64,000 nt of DNA from assembly GCA_009777995.1 (NCBI GenBank), contig WRKT01000003.1, forward strand, positions 62,001 to 126,000, given 5' to 3'. This stretch comes from Treponema sp. Its GTDB lineage: Bacteria > Spirochaetota > Spirochaetia > Treponematales > Breznakiellaceae. Under the pieces are notes generated by a model, which saw nothing but the letters and a program-made list of their open reading frames with translations, was not told the DNA's origin and made no database searches. Below, one piece after another: positions 18,763 to 27,409 of the stretch (positions within the stretch are counted from its first letter, which is position 1; each line of letters begins with the position of its first letter). Position numbers and translations under genes: made by a program.

Positions 18763-20334
18763 ATGATGATCCAACTGTCCAAACAAACAATAGCGGAGCT
18801 TTGCCTCACGGTATCCCGTGTTTACGGCGATAAACCTGCACTTACAATCTTTCGTGATGGAAAGCAGGATGACTGGCTGAGCTATAAGTCGCTGGGAGAA
18901 AAGGCCCTGCAGTTTGGCCTTTCCCTTCGAAATCTTGGAATAAACCCCGGCGACAGGGTATTGCTCCTCTCCGATAATTGCCCCGAATGGCCCATTGCCT
19001 ATTTCGGCATTGCAATTGCAGGCGCTGTCTCTGTCCCCCTGCTTACCGGCTTTTCCGAGGAGCAGGTTCAGAATATTGCCACCCATTCAGGGGTTTCTGC
19101 AGTAGTCCTTGGCCACGGAATGGAAGGGAAACTTGGAATGCTTTCCAAGGATATCCCTGTAATTTTTCTTGATGAAGAGAAAATGGATATAGTTTCTTCC
19201 TTTTCGGATTCCTCTTTGGAAAGTCTGCCCGAGCGAAGGCCTGAAGACCTTGCAACCATTATTTATACAAGCGGTACTTCGGGGAATAGTAAGGGTGTGA
19301 TGCTTTCGAACCTTAATCTTATTTCCTGTGCCTTTTCTTTAATGTCCCTTGTAAAGTTTACAACGAAAGACCGAATTTTGTCGGTACTTCCTCTTGCCCA
19401 TGCATACGAATGCAGCTTAGCCCTGCTTACCCCCATAATGGGCGGATCAAGCATTGCCTACCTTGATCGTCCGCCGTCTCCTTCGATACTGCTTCCTGCG
19501 GCAGCGGCCCTAAAGCCCACGATAATGGCAACAGTTCCCCTATTCATCGAGAAAATGTACAGGAATGGTGTTGCACCGAAGCTGAGAAAAAACGCCCTTT
19601 TCCGCTTTCCGCTGACTCGGGTTCTAGCCATGCGTTTTGCAGGGCGCAAAATGAATGCGGCCCTTGGCGGGAAGATTCGTTTCTTCGGTATTGGAGGGGC
19701 ACCTCTTTCCGAGGAAGTTGAGCTCTTCCTCCGCCGTGCGAGGTTCCCCTATGCAGTCGGCTACGGTCTTACCGAGGCCTCGCCATTGATTGCAGGCTCA
19801 GTGCCCTTCTCCTTTCCCTTCCGCTCGACAGGCACTGCAATCGAAGGCGTGGAAGTACGCATTGCAGATAACGGTGAAATCCTTGCAAGGGGCCCGAATA
19901 TAATGATGGGTTACTATCAGAACGAGGAGCAGACAGCAGAGACCTTCACTTCTGACGGTTGGTTAAAAACCGGCGACCTTGGCAGTATGGATGCAAACGG
20001 AAAGCTCTATATTAAGGGAAGGATAAAGGCGCTTATCCTTGGACCGGGCGGAGAGAATATTTACCCCGAAGAGATTGAAGGCCTTTTAAGTACATCAACC
20101 CTTGTGGAAGAGGCCTTAGTCTACTCTGACGATAAGGGTAAGCTCGTAGCCCTGGTCATTCTTAGCGAGGCGGCTGCGGCTGCTATAAGCATGGCAGACA
20201 AGGCCCTTGAAGAGTTAAGGGCCTGGGCGAATAAGAAGCTCAGCTCTTTTTCGCGCCTCGACAGGATCGAAATACGCTGTGAGCCTTTTGAGAAAACACC
20301 GACCATGAAGATTAAGCGTTATCTATACGCCTGA
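18763..20334 (+). CDS. AMP-dependent synthetase/ligase (long-chain acyl-CoA synthetase-like)
   Basis: 523 residues of the ANL superfamily. P-loop-like AMP motif IIYTSGTSGNSKGVMLSN (about residue 165), YGLTEASPL (adenylate core), LKTGDLGSMD (hinge aspartate) and the C-terminal lysine region EKTPTMKIKRYLY are all present. It probably activates fatty acids to acyl-CoA through acyl-adenylate; the precise chain length cannot be read. It is shorter than FadD and lacks a membrane anchor. It lies 55 bp after lepA and its 3' end overlaps the convergent SpoIID-like gene by 16 nt. Confidence 0.88.
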   Translation: MMIQLSKQTIAELCLTVSRVYGDKPALTIFRDGKQDDWLSYKSLGEKALQFGLSLRNLGINPGDRVLLLSDNCPEWPIAYFGIAIAGAVSVPLLTGFSEEQVQNIATHSGVSAVVLGHGMEGKLGMLSKDIPVIFLDEEKMDIVSSFSDSSLESLPERRPEDLATIIYTSGTSGNSKGVMLSNLNLISCAFSLMSLVKFTTKDRILSVLPLAHAYECSLALLTPIMGGSSIAYLDRPPSPSILLPAAAALKPTIMATVPLFIEKMYRNGVAPKLRKNALFRFPLTRVLAMRFAGRKMNAALGGKIRFFGIGGAPLSEEVELFLRRARFPYAVGYGLTEASPLIAGSVPFSFPFRSTGTAIEGVEVRIADNGEILARGPNIMMGYYQNEEQTAETFTSDGWLKTGDLGSMDANGKLYIKGRIKALILGPGGENIYPEEIEGLLSTSTLVEEALVYSDDKGKLVALVILSEAAAAAISMADKALEELRAWANKKLSSFSRLDRIEIRCEPFEKTPTMKIKRYLYA

Positions 20335-22421
20335 CGCAGGCTTGCTCTCGGGTAGAAGTGGGCGAGTATCTCTTCGTTACGCATGCCCCTTGCGGCCATT
20401 GCCGCTGCTGCATGCTGGTCCATCCCGATTCCGTGACCATAACCTGCACCGTTAAAAACAAAGTACTCAATATTACCTTCCGGAGACTTCTTATATCGAA
20501 TCGTAAAGAGGCTTGAACGAAGTCCCCCGGTGACAGCCCATATGACATTGCGGCTAACGGTTATAGTCTGCTCGCTTCCCTGTATTTCCAGCTCGATAAT
20601 TCTCCCCGATATGCCCCTGCCCCTGCTGACAATCCTTTGGATTTCCCCCGGGTCCTGCATTACGCGGCTGTCGGTCATTAGGCGGCGGCGAATCTCGGCA
20701 GGGCTTATCCATCGTTCCCAGCGATAGATATTCGGGAAGTGATAGCCGGGGACATTTGAGTGGGTTGTCGGGTTGTCTTTGATCCAACGGTAAAGATCCC
20801 CGGGCGGCAGTATGGCAGGCCGCTCGGGTAACATACTGTCTATTACTGCTTCCATGTATGCATCGTAACCCCAAACTGTTCTTGTATCCTCGCTGTGACC
20901 GCCGTGGTTTGCAGAATAATATGCAGCAAGGGGCTCATCATCTTCTCCGACAAGGATAATCCCCCTTGTTGCGTCTACTGCAGCAGTGGAGCTTCCATGC
21001 TCTACGGCAACACCTGCATAGGTCTGGGAAAGAGCTGTGTTCCAGATGTCAAAACCCCTATCGGCAAAAGTGCCGCGGTAAGCCATTGCATAAGAGCGTG
21101 AAGCGATTGCCTGGGCTCGTAATACCTCCCTTGGCCAGCTTGCAGGAAGCTCAGAGGGGACTACACCGTAAAGATAATCACCCATGCTAACTATGCTCAC
21201 CGCTGTTATGCCGCCCTCTTCGGGGATAAACTCCAGATGCCCCCTATAGGTTCTGTTTAGCCCCGGGCTTCCGCTTACCACCCCTGCTACGATTGAAGTG
21301 TCCCTATCACTGCTTAGTTCAAAAATTATCGGTGCCGAACTTGTAAGGAGGGTTCTATTGTTTCCATCATGGATTCTAAAAGATGCATCGCCGTTCCATC
21401 TAATCCAAAATTGCTCTTGGGAAGTGCCGGTGTAGAGAACCTCACGGGTTTCTACATTATAAATCGTAAAATCGCCGCCTGCTTTTACAGATAGTATGGG
21501 GCGGTTTACATTAAGGCCAACCCTCATTATTCCCTCTCCTTGAGTAATTGGCGCAGGAGTAACAGTGGGAGGGACTGCGGTAATTTGCCGTTGAACAAAC
21601 TGAAAGACATTGGCAGGGGGGCCTATGCGGCGCAGGACTGCGGTTAAGGCCTCTTCTATTGCTTCGGCAAGCTCCGGGTCGTCAGGGAGGAGATCACTTG
21701 CGGCAATCAGCATGTTCCGTGCCTGCACCCATTCACCGCGCCCTGTAAGGAGCCGGGAGAGGGGGAGAACCGCATGGATATAAGACCTGTCCATGTTCCA
21801 GCAATTTTGAAAGGCCTCTTCTGCTTCAGCCGGGCTGTTATCAAGTAAAATCGTACCAAGCCTATACCAGGCCAAAGCTCTCCATCTATAAATATCAAGA
21901 CTTTTTTTATAGTATTCTTCGGCACTTAATAGATCGCCCATTTCGTGGTAAGTAAGTGCATTGTAAAAGTAGTACTCAGCCTGCAGGCGACTGTCCATTC
22001 TTTGAACAGCCGCATCCAATATGCCTCGCATTGCTGCTGCTTCGGTATAACTGCCCATTAGGACATAGGTGTTAAACAATTCCAGTTGCAGTTCATTTCT
22101 TTCAGATGCAGGCAGGGTGAGGTTTTGGATCATTTCTTCAAGCAGGTTTGCAGCGTTTGCATTGTCTCCAAGCTCCCAGTACATAACAAGCAATTGGGAT
22201 TGCTCTTCGAAGCTTATGTCGGAGGAAGAAAGGAGTTGCACTGCTTCTTCAATGTGGCCTGTATTATAGGCTTGTATGGGGTCGGTATAGCTTTCAGTGA
22301 TTTCGATCGGGGAGTCTTCTTGTTCCGGCTCCGGTGAGATCTGCAGGGCCTGCTCATTTCGGGTACAGGAAGATATTAATAGAAAGCTAAGCAGTACAGG
22401 AAGAAAAGTCTTGTTTTTCAT
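20319..22421 (-). CDS. SpoIID/LytB-domain lipoprotein with TPR region
   Basis: 700 residues. Lipobox LISSC (Cys19), an acidic linker, TPR-like helices over about residues 50-265 (SAEEYYKKSLDIYRWRALAWYRLG is one repeat), then a SpoIID/LytB domain over about 365-690. Diagnostic pieces are VSMGDYLYGVVPSELPASWP, LRAQAIASRSYAMAY, SANHGGHSEDT and GAGYGHGIGMDQHAAAAMA. SpoIID is a peptidoglycan lytic transglycosylase acting on denuded glycan; LytB-type relatives modify amidases. Both catalytic-region motifs look complete. It is convergent with the acyl-CoA synthetase and lies 17 bp downstream of tnaA. A role in cell-wall turnover in this non-sporulating lineage is inferred. Confidence 0.88.
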   Translation of the reverse strand: MKNKTFLPVLLSFLLISSCTRNEQALQISPEPEQEDSPIEITESYTDPIQAYNTGHIEEAVQLLSSSDISFEEQSQLLVMYWELGDNANAANLLEEMIQNLTLPASERNELQLELFNTYVLMGSYTEAAAMRGILDAAVQRMDSRLQAEYYFYNALTYHEMGDLLSAEEYYKKSLDIYRWRALAWYRLGTILLDNSPAEAEEAFQNCWNMDRSYIHAVLPLSRLLTGRGEWVQARNMLIAASDLLPDDPELAEAIEEALTAVLRRIGPPANVFQFVQRQITAVPPTVTPAPITQGEGIMRVGLNVNRPILSVKAGGDFTIYNVETREVLYTGTSQEQFWIRWNGDASFRIHDGNNRTLLTSSAPIIFELSSDRDTSIVAGVVSGSPGLNRTYRGHLEFIPEEGGITAVSIVSMGDYLYGVVPSELPASWPREVLRAQAIASRSYAMAYRGTFADRGFDIWNTALSQTYAGVAVEHGSSTAAVDATRGIILVGEDDEPLAAYYSANHGGHSEDTRTVWGYDAYMEAVIDSMLPERPAILPPGDLYRWIKDNPTTHSNVPGYHFPNIYRWERWISPAEIRRRLMTDSRVMQDPGEIQRIVSRGRGISGRIIELEIQGSEQTITVSRNVIWAVTGGLRSSLFTIRYKKSPEGNIEYFVFNGAGYGHGIGMDQHAAAAMAARGMRNEEILAHFYPRASLRQAYR

Positions 22422-22438
22422 TGACTATATTTAAAACA

Positions 22439-23818
22439 CTAAAGAGGCTGCAAGTGAGCTTGGAAGTGCCTTAATACAGGCGGCTCCCAGAGTATCTTAT
22501 AACCCTTTACCTGCCCTGCGCGCTTCTTTATTGCGATTAACGCCTCTGCCATAATGTCAAAGTGTGCCTGTGTATATACCCGCCTCGGAATTGCAAAGCG
22601 TGTAAACTCAAAAGTGGATTTTAACTGCTCTCCTGTGTCGGGATCGTTACCCAGCATATAGGAGCCGATGTCACAGGTGCGGATACCCGCTTCTTTGTAC
22701 AGCTCTATTGCGAGAGCCTGTGCAGGGAACTCGTTATACGGAATGTGGGGGAACATTGACCTTGCATCAATAAACACCCCATGGCCCCCTGCAGGGGACT
22801 GGTAAATTATCCCTGCATCATCGAGCAGACTCGCAAGGTATTCTACCTGTCCTATCCTATACTTTAGAAAATCTTCGTTCACTCCCTCGTTTAAGCCAAT
22901 CGCAAGAGCCTCGAGGTCCCGACCCGACAGCCCCCCGTAAGTTATAAAGCCCTCGTAGGAGATTGTGTTTCCTTTGCAGAGCTGGAAAAACTCTGCATCG
23001 TCTTTAACACCAACAAGGCCGCCCATATTGATTATTGCATCCTTCTTTGCAGAAAGGGTGAAATAATCTGCATAGCTGAATACTTCGCGTATAATTTCTT
23101 TTATGCTCTTGTTTGCATAACCTTCTTCGCGGTGTTTAATAAAGTATGCATTCTCGGCAAAGCGTGCAGCATCTATACAGAGCTTTATTCCGTGTTTCTT
23201 GCATATTTCTGAAGTTTCTTTTATGTTCGCAATTGAAACCGGCTGCCCGCCCGCAGAGTTGTTGGTAATTGTTGTGATAACTACACCGATGTTTTTTGCA
23301 CCGTGCTCGTTTATAAGAGCTTCGAGTTTTTTATTGTCCATATTGCCCTTAAAGGGAATTCTTATCTTCGGGTCTTCGGCTTCTTTTATATTGCAGTCGA
23401 TGGCACGGCCCCCTGCAAGCTCCACGTGGGCCCTTGTTGTATCAAAGTGCATGTTGGAAATTGAGTACTTGCCCTTTTCCAGAAGCAGACTGTAGATAAC
23501 TTTCTCGGCAGCCCTACCCTGATGAACCGGTTGGATGAACTTATAACCGAAGATATCTTGACCTGCTTCGAGGACCCGGAAATAGCTCCTCCCCCCGGCA
23601 TAGGCCTCGTCTCCAATCATAACGCCCGCCCATTGGTCCTGGCTCATTGCATTGGTACCCGAATCGGTTAACAGGTCTATGTAAACATCGTCGCTGCGCA
23701 GGCTGAAAAGATTGTACTTTGCCTCTTTGATTCTAGCCACTCGCTCTTCAGATGAAAGCATTTTGATGGTTTCGACCATTTTGATTCTAAAGGGCTCAGG
23801 GGTGTATTTGATTGCCAT
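22439..23818 (-). CDS. tnaA: Tryptophanase
   Basis: 459 residues, PLP-dependent beta-eliminating lyase of the tryptophanase / tyrosine phenol-lyase family. It opens [15 protein letters not shown] and contains [34 protein letters not shown] and the PLP-lysine region [13 protein letters not shown]. Three points favour tryptophanase over tyrosine phenol-lyase. CDIGSYMLG has Ile where tyrosine phenol-lyase has the phenol-binding Arg. VLRHFQAHL keeps the histidine typical of tryptophanase (LRFF in the phenol-lyase). The NSAGGQPVS motif also agrees. It would convert tryptophan to indole, pyruvate and ammonia. No TnaC-like leader is seen: the start overlaps the stop of the upstream Uma2 gene by 1 nt. 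Confidence 0.9.
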   Translation of the reverse strand: MAIKYTPEPFRIKMVETIKMLSSEERVARIKEAKYNLFSLRSDDVYIDLLTDSGTNAMSQDQWAGVMIGDEAYAGGRSYFRVLEAGQDIFGYKFIQPVHQGRAAEKVIYSLLLEKGKYSISNMHFDTTRAHVELAGGRAIDCNIKEAEDPKIRIPFKGNMDNKKLEALINEHGAKNIGVVITTITNNSAGGQPVSIANIKETSEICKKHGIKLCIDAARFAENAYFIKHREEGYANKSIKEIIREVFSYADYFTLSAKKDAIINMGGLVGVKDDAEFFQLCKGNTISYEGFITYGGLSGRDLEALAIGLNEGVNEDFLKYRIGQVEYLASLLDDAGIIYQSPAGGHGVFIDARSMFPHIPYNEFPAQALAIELYKEAGIRTCDIGSYMLGNDPDTGEQLKSTFEFTRFAIPRRVYTQAHFDIMAEALIAIKKRAGQVKGYKILWEPPVLRHFQAHLQPL

Positions 23819-24432
23819 TAAAAAACCTCCTTAAGGTTTATCTCAAGACCCGGAAGAATAAATACCGGTGCCAGTTCCGGTAACTTTAAATCATCCGGTG
23901 TATCATCATCATTTTTACCGTAAACATTTATTTTGTTATTTTCAAATATATTTACCTCAATTTCACGGTTCTCAGGGGAGACTATCCAGTATTCACGTAC
24001 CTTGGCCTTTTTATACAGTTCTAATTTTTGAAACCTGTCTTTGCGGCTCGTGGAAGGAGAAAGAATTTCAATGACCAGATCCGGCGGGCCGTTACAGCCG
24101 CGCTCATCAATTTTATTAAGATCGCAGATCACAACGATATCCGGTTCTACGACAGTGTCATCGGAATGGTCTTCTTTCGGGAAGAGCCTGACCCCGAAGG
24201 GGGCGGCAAAAACCTCACAGGGGTTCTCTTCGAGAAAATTTGCGAAGATTTTCGATAATTGCATTGAAACCCTCTGATGTACTGTAGCAGGTGGACTCAT
24301 CATATAGGCAACACCATTAATGATTTCTACTCGTAAATCTTCCGGCCAGTTAAGGTAATCCTTATAGGTAAAGTTTTTTCTTCCTGCAAAAGGGTTTGGC
24401 TGTACCTGATCCTTATTTAAGGCTTCCGACAT
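23818..24432 (-). CDS. Uma2 family (DUF820) PD-(D/E)XK-fold protein
   Basis: 204 residues with a GGAGG ribosome binding site. The family core is clear: [27 protein letters not shown], the nuclease-fold residues VEPDIVVI and [12 protein letters not shown], then [14 protein letters not shown]. These contain the Asp and Glu-x-Leu of the restriction-endonuclease-like fold. Uma2 proteins are abundant in cyanobacteria and scattered elsewhere; their biological role is poorly defined. It is the first gene of the short operon with tnaA and the SpoIID-like gene, and faces nadE across only 30 to 33 bp. Confidence 0.88.
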   Translation of the reverse strand: MSEALNKDQVQPNPFAGRKNFTYKDYLNWPEDLRVEIINGVAYMMSPPATVHQRVSMQLSKIFANFLEENPCEVFAAPFGVRLFPKEDHSDDTVVEPDIVVICDLNKIDERGCNGPPDLVIEILSPSTSRKDRFQKLELYKKAKVREYWIVSPENREIEVNIFENNKINVYGKNDDDTPDDLKLPELAPVFILPGLEINLKEVF

Positions 24433-24465
24433 AAATCCTCCGAATAAAAGTATAGCACGATATTG

Positions 24466-25332
24466 ATGGATATGGTACCATTCGCTATGGACGCTTCCGA
24501 ACTCGATAAACTCGAAGAAACCTTGGTTTCAGGGATCAGGGACTTTATGAAGACCTGCGGTTTCACCAAGGCGCATCTGGGCCTTTCAGGGGGCCTTGAT
24601 TCTGCGTTGGTGGCCTATCTTGCAGTGCAAGCAGCGGGGCCTGAAAACATCACCTGTATTAATATGCCGTCGAGGTTTTCTTCTCAGGGCTCAAAGGACG
24701 ATTCTGCAGAGCTGGCCGCGAATCTGGGCTGCCGCTACGAGGTGCTTCCAATCGAGGAGCCCTATGTTGCCCTACTTTCCACCCTGAAGGGACTCTTCAA
24801 AGACCTGCCCTTCGATACAACCGAAGAGAATCTACAGTCAAGGATCCGGGGCATTCTGCTAATGGCTTTTTCAAATAAGTTCGATTCAATGCTCCTAAAC
24901 TCGGGAAATAAGAGTGAGGTTGCCATGGGTTACTGTACCCTTTATGGGGATACCTGCGGTGCTCTTGGCCCGATTGGGGACATTTTTAAAACCCAAGTTT
25001 ATGCTCTAAGCAGGCGGACTAACGAACGTTCGTTAGCTAAAACAGGAAAAAAAATTATCCCTCAGGCAATTATCGATAAGCCCCCGTCGGCGGAGCTGCG
25101 TCCTGATCAAAAAGACGAGGACAGTCTGCCCCCCTACGATGTTCTAGATGCCATACTGGATTTGTATATTCACAAGCAGCTTCCTCGGGATGAGATTGTT
25201 AAAAATGGCCGGGACGGGGCTCTTGTGGATGGAATTATAAGTACCGTTCAAAGGATGGATTTTAAACGCTTCCAGATGCCTCCGGTTATCAAGGTGTCAC
25301 CTCTTCCTCTTGCGGCATCTCTTTTGGGTTAG
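24466..25332 (+). CDS. nadE: NAD+ synthetase (ammonia-type, stand-alone synthetase domain)
   Basis: 288 residues. It amidates nicotinic acid adenine dinucleotide to NAD+. P-loop SGGLDSAL at residues 41-48, NSGNKSEVAMGYCTLYGDTCGALGPIGDIFKTQVY (the NaAD/ATP binding block) and KPPSAELRPDQKDEDSLPPYDVLD are all diagnostic. No nitrilase-type glutaminase domain is attached, so it should use free ammonia. The ATG at 24466 is chosen over an adjacent TTG; another ATG lies at 24472 and no strong ribosome binding site separates them. The gene ends 7 bp before ptsI, so co-expression with the sugar transport cluster is likely. Confidence 0.93.
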   Translation: MDMVPFAMDASELDKLEETLVSGIRDFMKTCGFTKAHLGLSGGLDSALVAYLAVQAAGPENITCINMPSRFSSQGSKDDSAELAANLGCRYEVLPIEEPYVALLSTLKGLFKDLPFDTTEENLQSRIRGILLMAFSNKFDSMLLNSGNKSEVAMGYCTLYGDTCGALGPIGDIFKTQVYALSRRTNERSLAKTGKKIIPQAIIDKPPSAELRPDQKDEDSLPPYDVLDAILDLYIHKQLPRDEIVKNGRDGALVDGIISTVQRMDFKRFQMPPVIKVSPLPLAASLLG

Positions 25333-25339
25333 GCGATAA

Positions 25340-27055
25340 GTGCAGGGGATTGTCGGGTCTATTGGCTATGGCTGCGGTAATGCCGTAGTTAAGCGTGATA
25401 GAAATATCACCCCGCCAAAGTATACGATTAGCGATCCTGATGCAGAGCAGAGACGGTTTCGCGAGGCGCAGAAGACCTGCGATCTTCGCATGACCGCATT
25501 AATCGAAAAACTTGATGATGGAAATGATCAGGCTTTGGATATTTTCAATGCCCTCCAATCGATTATTAATGATGATGCTTTTTTCGGAATGGCTCTTTCG
25601 CGGCTGAAACCGGAAATGATTAATATCGAACACTTGATCTACGATGAGTGCAATAAAATTGTTGCGCAGTTTGATGCCACCGATGATACTTACCTAAAAG
25701 AACGTGCGGTGGATATTGAAAATGTTTGTAATGATATTATCAGAACCCTTATGGGTCTTGGACAGGATTTTACCGAAGTCGATCATGAAGGTGATATTAT
25801 TATCGTTGCAGATGATCTTAGCCCTGCTGACACATTGAATATGAAAAAGAGTGCCATTCGCGGTTTCATTACCGAAAAAGGCGGTGCAACTTCTCATACA
25901 GTTATTTTGGCAAAGGCACTCTCAATACCTGCAATAGTTGGAGTTAAAGGAGCTGTGAGTTTGATATCTGACGGGGATTTTATTCTGATGGATGCTTTTA
26001 ACGGAACCATTAAAGTAAATCCGGGGATTAGCGAAATACAACAGTTTGAAACCATAAGTAAAATTTATGGAGAGAAACAACAGCAGTACCTTGAAGATGC
26101 AAATAAAAATGCAATTACCAAAGATGGCTTTTCCATCGATGTAAATATTAATACCGGTGATCTTGATGGCATAAAGAATTTTAATGCGGATCTATGTGAC
26201 GGGGTCGGTCTTCTTCGAACTGAATTTTTATACCTTAGCCGAAAAAGTTATCCTGATGAAGAGTTACAGTATAAGGTTTATAAGGAACTTGCAGTAAAAG
26301 CTAAGGGCAAAGAAGTCATTGTTCGTACTCTTGATATAGGCGGCGATAAGCAGATCGATTATATGGACCTTCCCAAAGAAGAAAACCCCTTCCTTGGGTT
26401 TCGCGCAATAAGGATCTGCCTTGAAAGGCGCGATGTTTTTAAGACGCAGTTAAGGGCGATTTTGCGTGCTTCTGCGCACGGAAATGTAAAAATAATGTTT
26501 CCAATGATCGTAAACTTGGAAGAGCTTCGTCTTGCAAAGATCTGTGTTGAGGAAGCAAAGCAATCCCTGCGTAAAGAGCAGAAAAAATTTAACGAGAATA
26601 TACCGGTCGGTATAATGATAGAAACACCTGCTGCAGCTCTTATGAGTGATGTACTCGCAGAAGAATCGGACTTTTTCAGTATTGGTTCAAACGATCTAAT
26701 TCAATATATAACGGCTTCTGATAGGATGAACGAGAGGGTGCATTATTTATATGATAGCTGTAATCTTTCGGTTCTGCGAGCAATTAGGACGGTGGCTCTA
26801 AATGCCGAAGCCTCGGGCATTCAGTGGGGGATCTGCGGCGAGGTTGCCTCGGAGGAAAGTCTTATTCCTTTATGGGTAGCCTTTGGTGTTTCAGAATTGA
26901 GTGTTGCGCCCTTCCTTGTTGGGCGTATTAAACATATAATTCGCAGCTTAAACAAAGCGGAATTACAGAAAAAAGTAGAGAACATTCTTAAAGGTAAGCT
27001 TGCAGAGGAGATTAGGCAGGGCCTTACTGAGCTATTGGAAGGAAATTTTAATTGA
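25340..27055 (+). CDS. ptsI: PTS phosphoenolpyruvate-protein phosphotransferase (Enzyme I)
   Basis: 571 residues from GTG. Enzyme I takes phosphate from PEP and passes it to HPr. The phosphohistidine is His186 in GGATSHTVILAKAL. The PEP-binding barrel follows with GVGLLRTEFLYL, TLDIGGDKQ, NPFLGFRAIRICL, GIMIETPAA, IGSNDLIQYITASDR and the catalytic-cysteine motif GICGEVASE. The ITASDR sequence differs from the usual TLAVDR, and the N-terminus is less conserved than in housekeeping EI, suggesting a specialised copy. It begins 7 bp after nadE; an internal promoter for the next gene overlaps its stop codon. Confidence 0.93.
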   Translation: MQGIVGSIGYGCGNAVVKRDRNITPPKYTISDPDAEQRRFREAQKTCDLRMTALIEKLDDGNDQALDIFNALQSIINDDAFFGMALSRLKPEMINIEHLIYDECNKIVAQFDATDDTYLKERAVDIENVCNDIIRTLMGLGQDFTEVDHEGDIIIVADDLSPADTLNMKKSAIRGFITEKGGATSHTVILAKALSIPAIVGVKGAVSLISDGDFILMDAFNGTIKVNPGISEIQQFETISKIYGEKQQQYLEDANKNAITKDGFSIDVNINTGDLDGIKNFNADLCDGVGLLRTEFLYLSRKSYPDEELQYKVYKELAVKAKGKEVIVRTLDIGGDKQIDYMDLPKEENPFLGFRAIRICLERRDVFKTQLRAILRASAHGNVKIMFPMIVNLEELRLAKICVEEAKQSLRKEQKKFNENIPVGIMIETPAAALMSDVLAEESDFFSIGSNDLIQYITASDRMNERVHYLYDSCNLSVLRAIRTVALNAEASGIQWGICGEVASEESLIPLWVAFGVSELSVAPFLVGRIKHIIRSLNKAELQKKVENILKGKLAEEIRQGLTELLEGNFN

Positions 27056-27080
27056 CTTCTAAAATATCGTGCCATATAAT
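27052..27080 (+). promoter_or_regulatory. Near-consensus sigma-70-like promoter upstream of the IIB gene
   Basis: TTGACT (27052-27057), 17-bp spacer, TATAAT (27075-27080). The -35 box overlaps the ptsI stop codon. It would let the IIB-to-HPr genes be transcribed separately from nadE-ptsI. GGAG at 27089-27092 then precedes the ATG at 27101. Confidence 0.7.
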
Positions 27081-27100
27081 GACCTAATGGAGATACTATT

Positions 27101-27385
27101 ATGGTGAAAATATTGGTTGCATGCGGCTCAGGTGTTGCTACAAGCATGCAGGCTGCAGTTCGTCTTAAAGATCACTTTGCTGCAGAGAAACTTAAAGTCA
27201 AAATTGATGCATGTAGTGTCAATGAGCTTCAAGACAAGCTTGGAGGATGTGATATTATCGTAAGTTCTGCAAAGATCCCCTTCGATACTAAACAGGCTGT
27301 TTTCAATGCGATTCCCCTTTTAACGGGAATTGGTGCAGAGCAGTTGCTTTCGGATATTGCTAATAAGGTTAGAGAATTAAGTTAA
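27101..27385 (+). CDS. PTS galactitol/SgcB-type IIB component
   Basis: 94 residues. The P-loop KILVACGSGVATSM carries the phosphorylatable Cys8, typical of galactitol- and lactose-type IIB proteins. The rest is the small alpha/beta IIB fold (CDIIVSSAKIPFD, then IPLLTGIGAEQLL). It receives phosphate from IIA and gives it to the sugar bound in IIC. It is followed by the IIC gene after 24 bp, and has its own promoter at 27052-27080. Confidence 0.92.
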   Translation: MVKILVACGSGVATSMQAAVRLKDHFAAEKLKVKIDACSVNELQDKLGGCDIIVSSAKIPFDTKQAVFNAIPLLTGIGAEQLLSDIANKVRELS

Positions 27386-27409
27386 TTCATTTTATAAGGA
27401 GAAAAATGC

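Noticed and set aside
17943-18809. 288-residue minus-strand frame
   Set aside because: It lies antisense to lepA, which is a full-length conserved gene; the antisense protein has no recognisable features.
20895-22337. Several plus-strand frames opposite the SpoIID-like gene
   Set aside because: They are shadows of a long conserved gene; none has a ribosome binding site or a recognisable domain.
22439-23818. Tyrosine phenol-lyase
   Set aside because: The phenol-binding arginine position is Ile in CDIGS, and LRHF keeps the tryptophanase histidine, so tryptophanase fits better.
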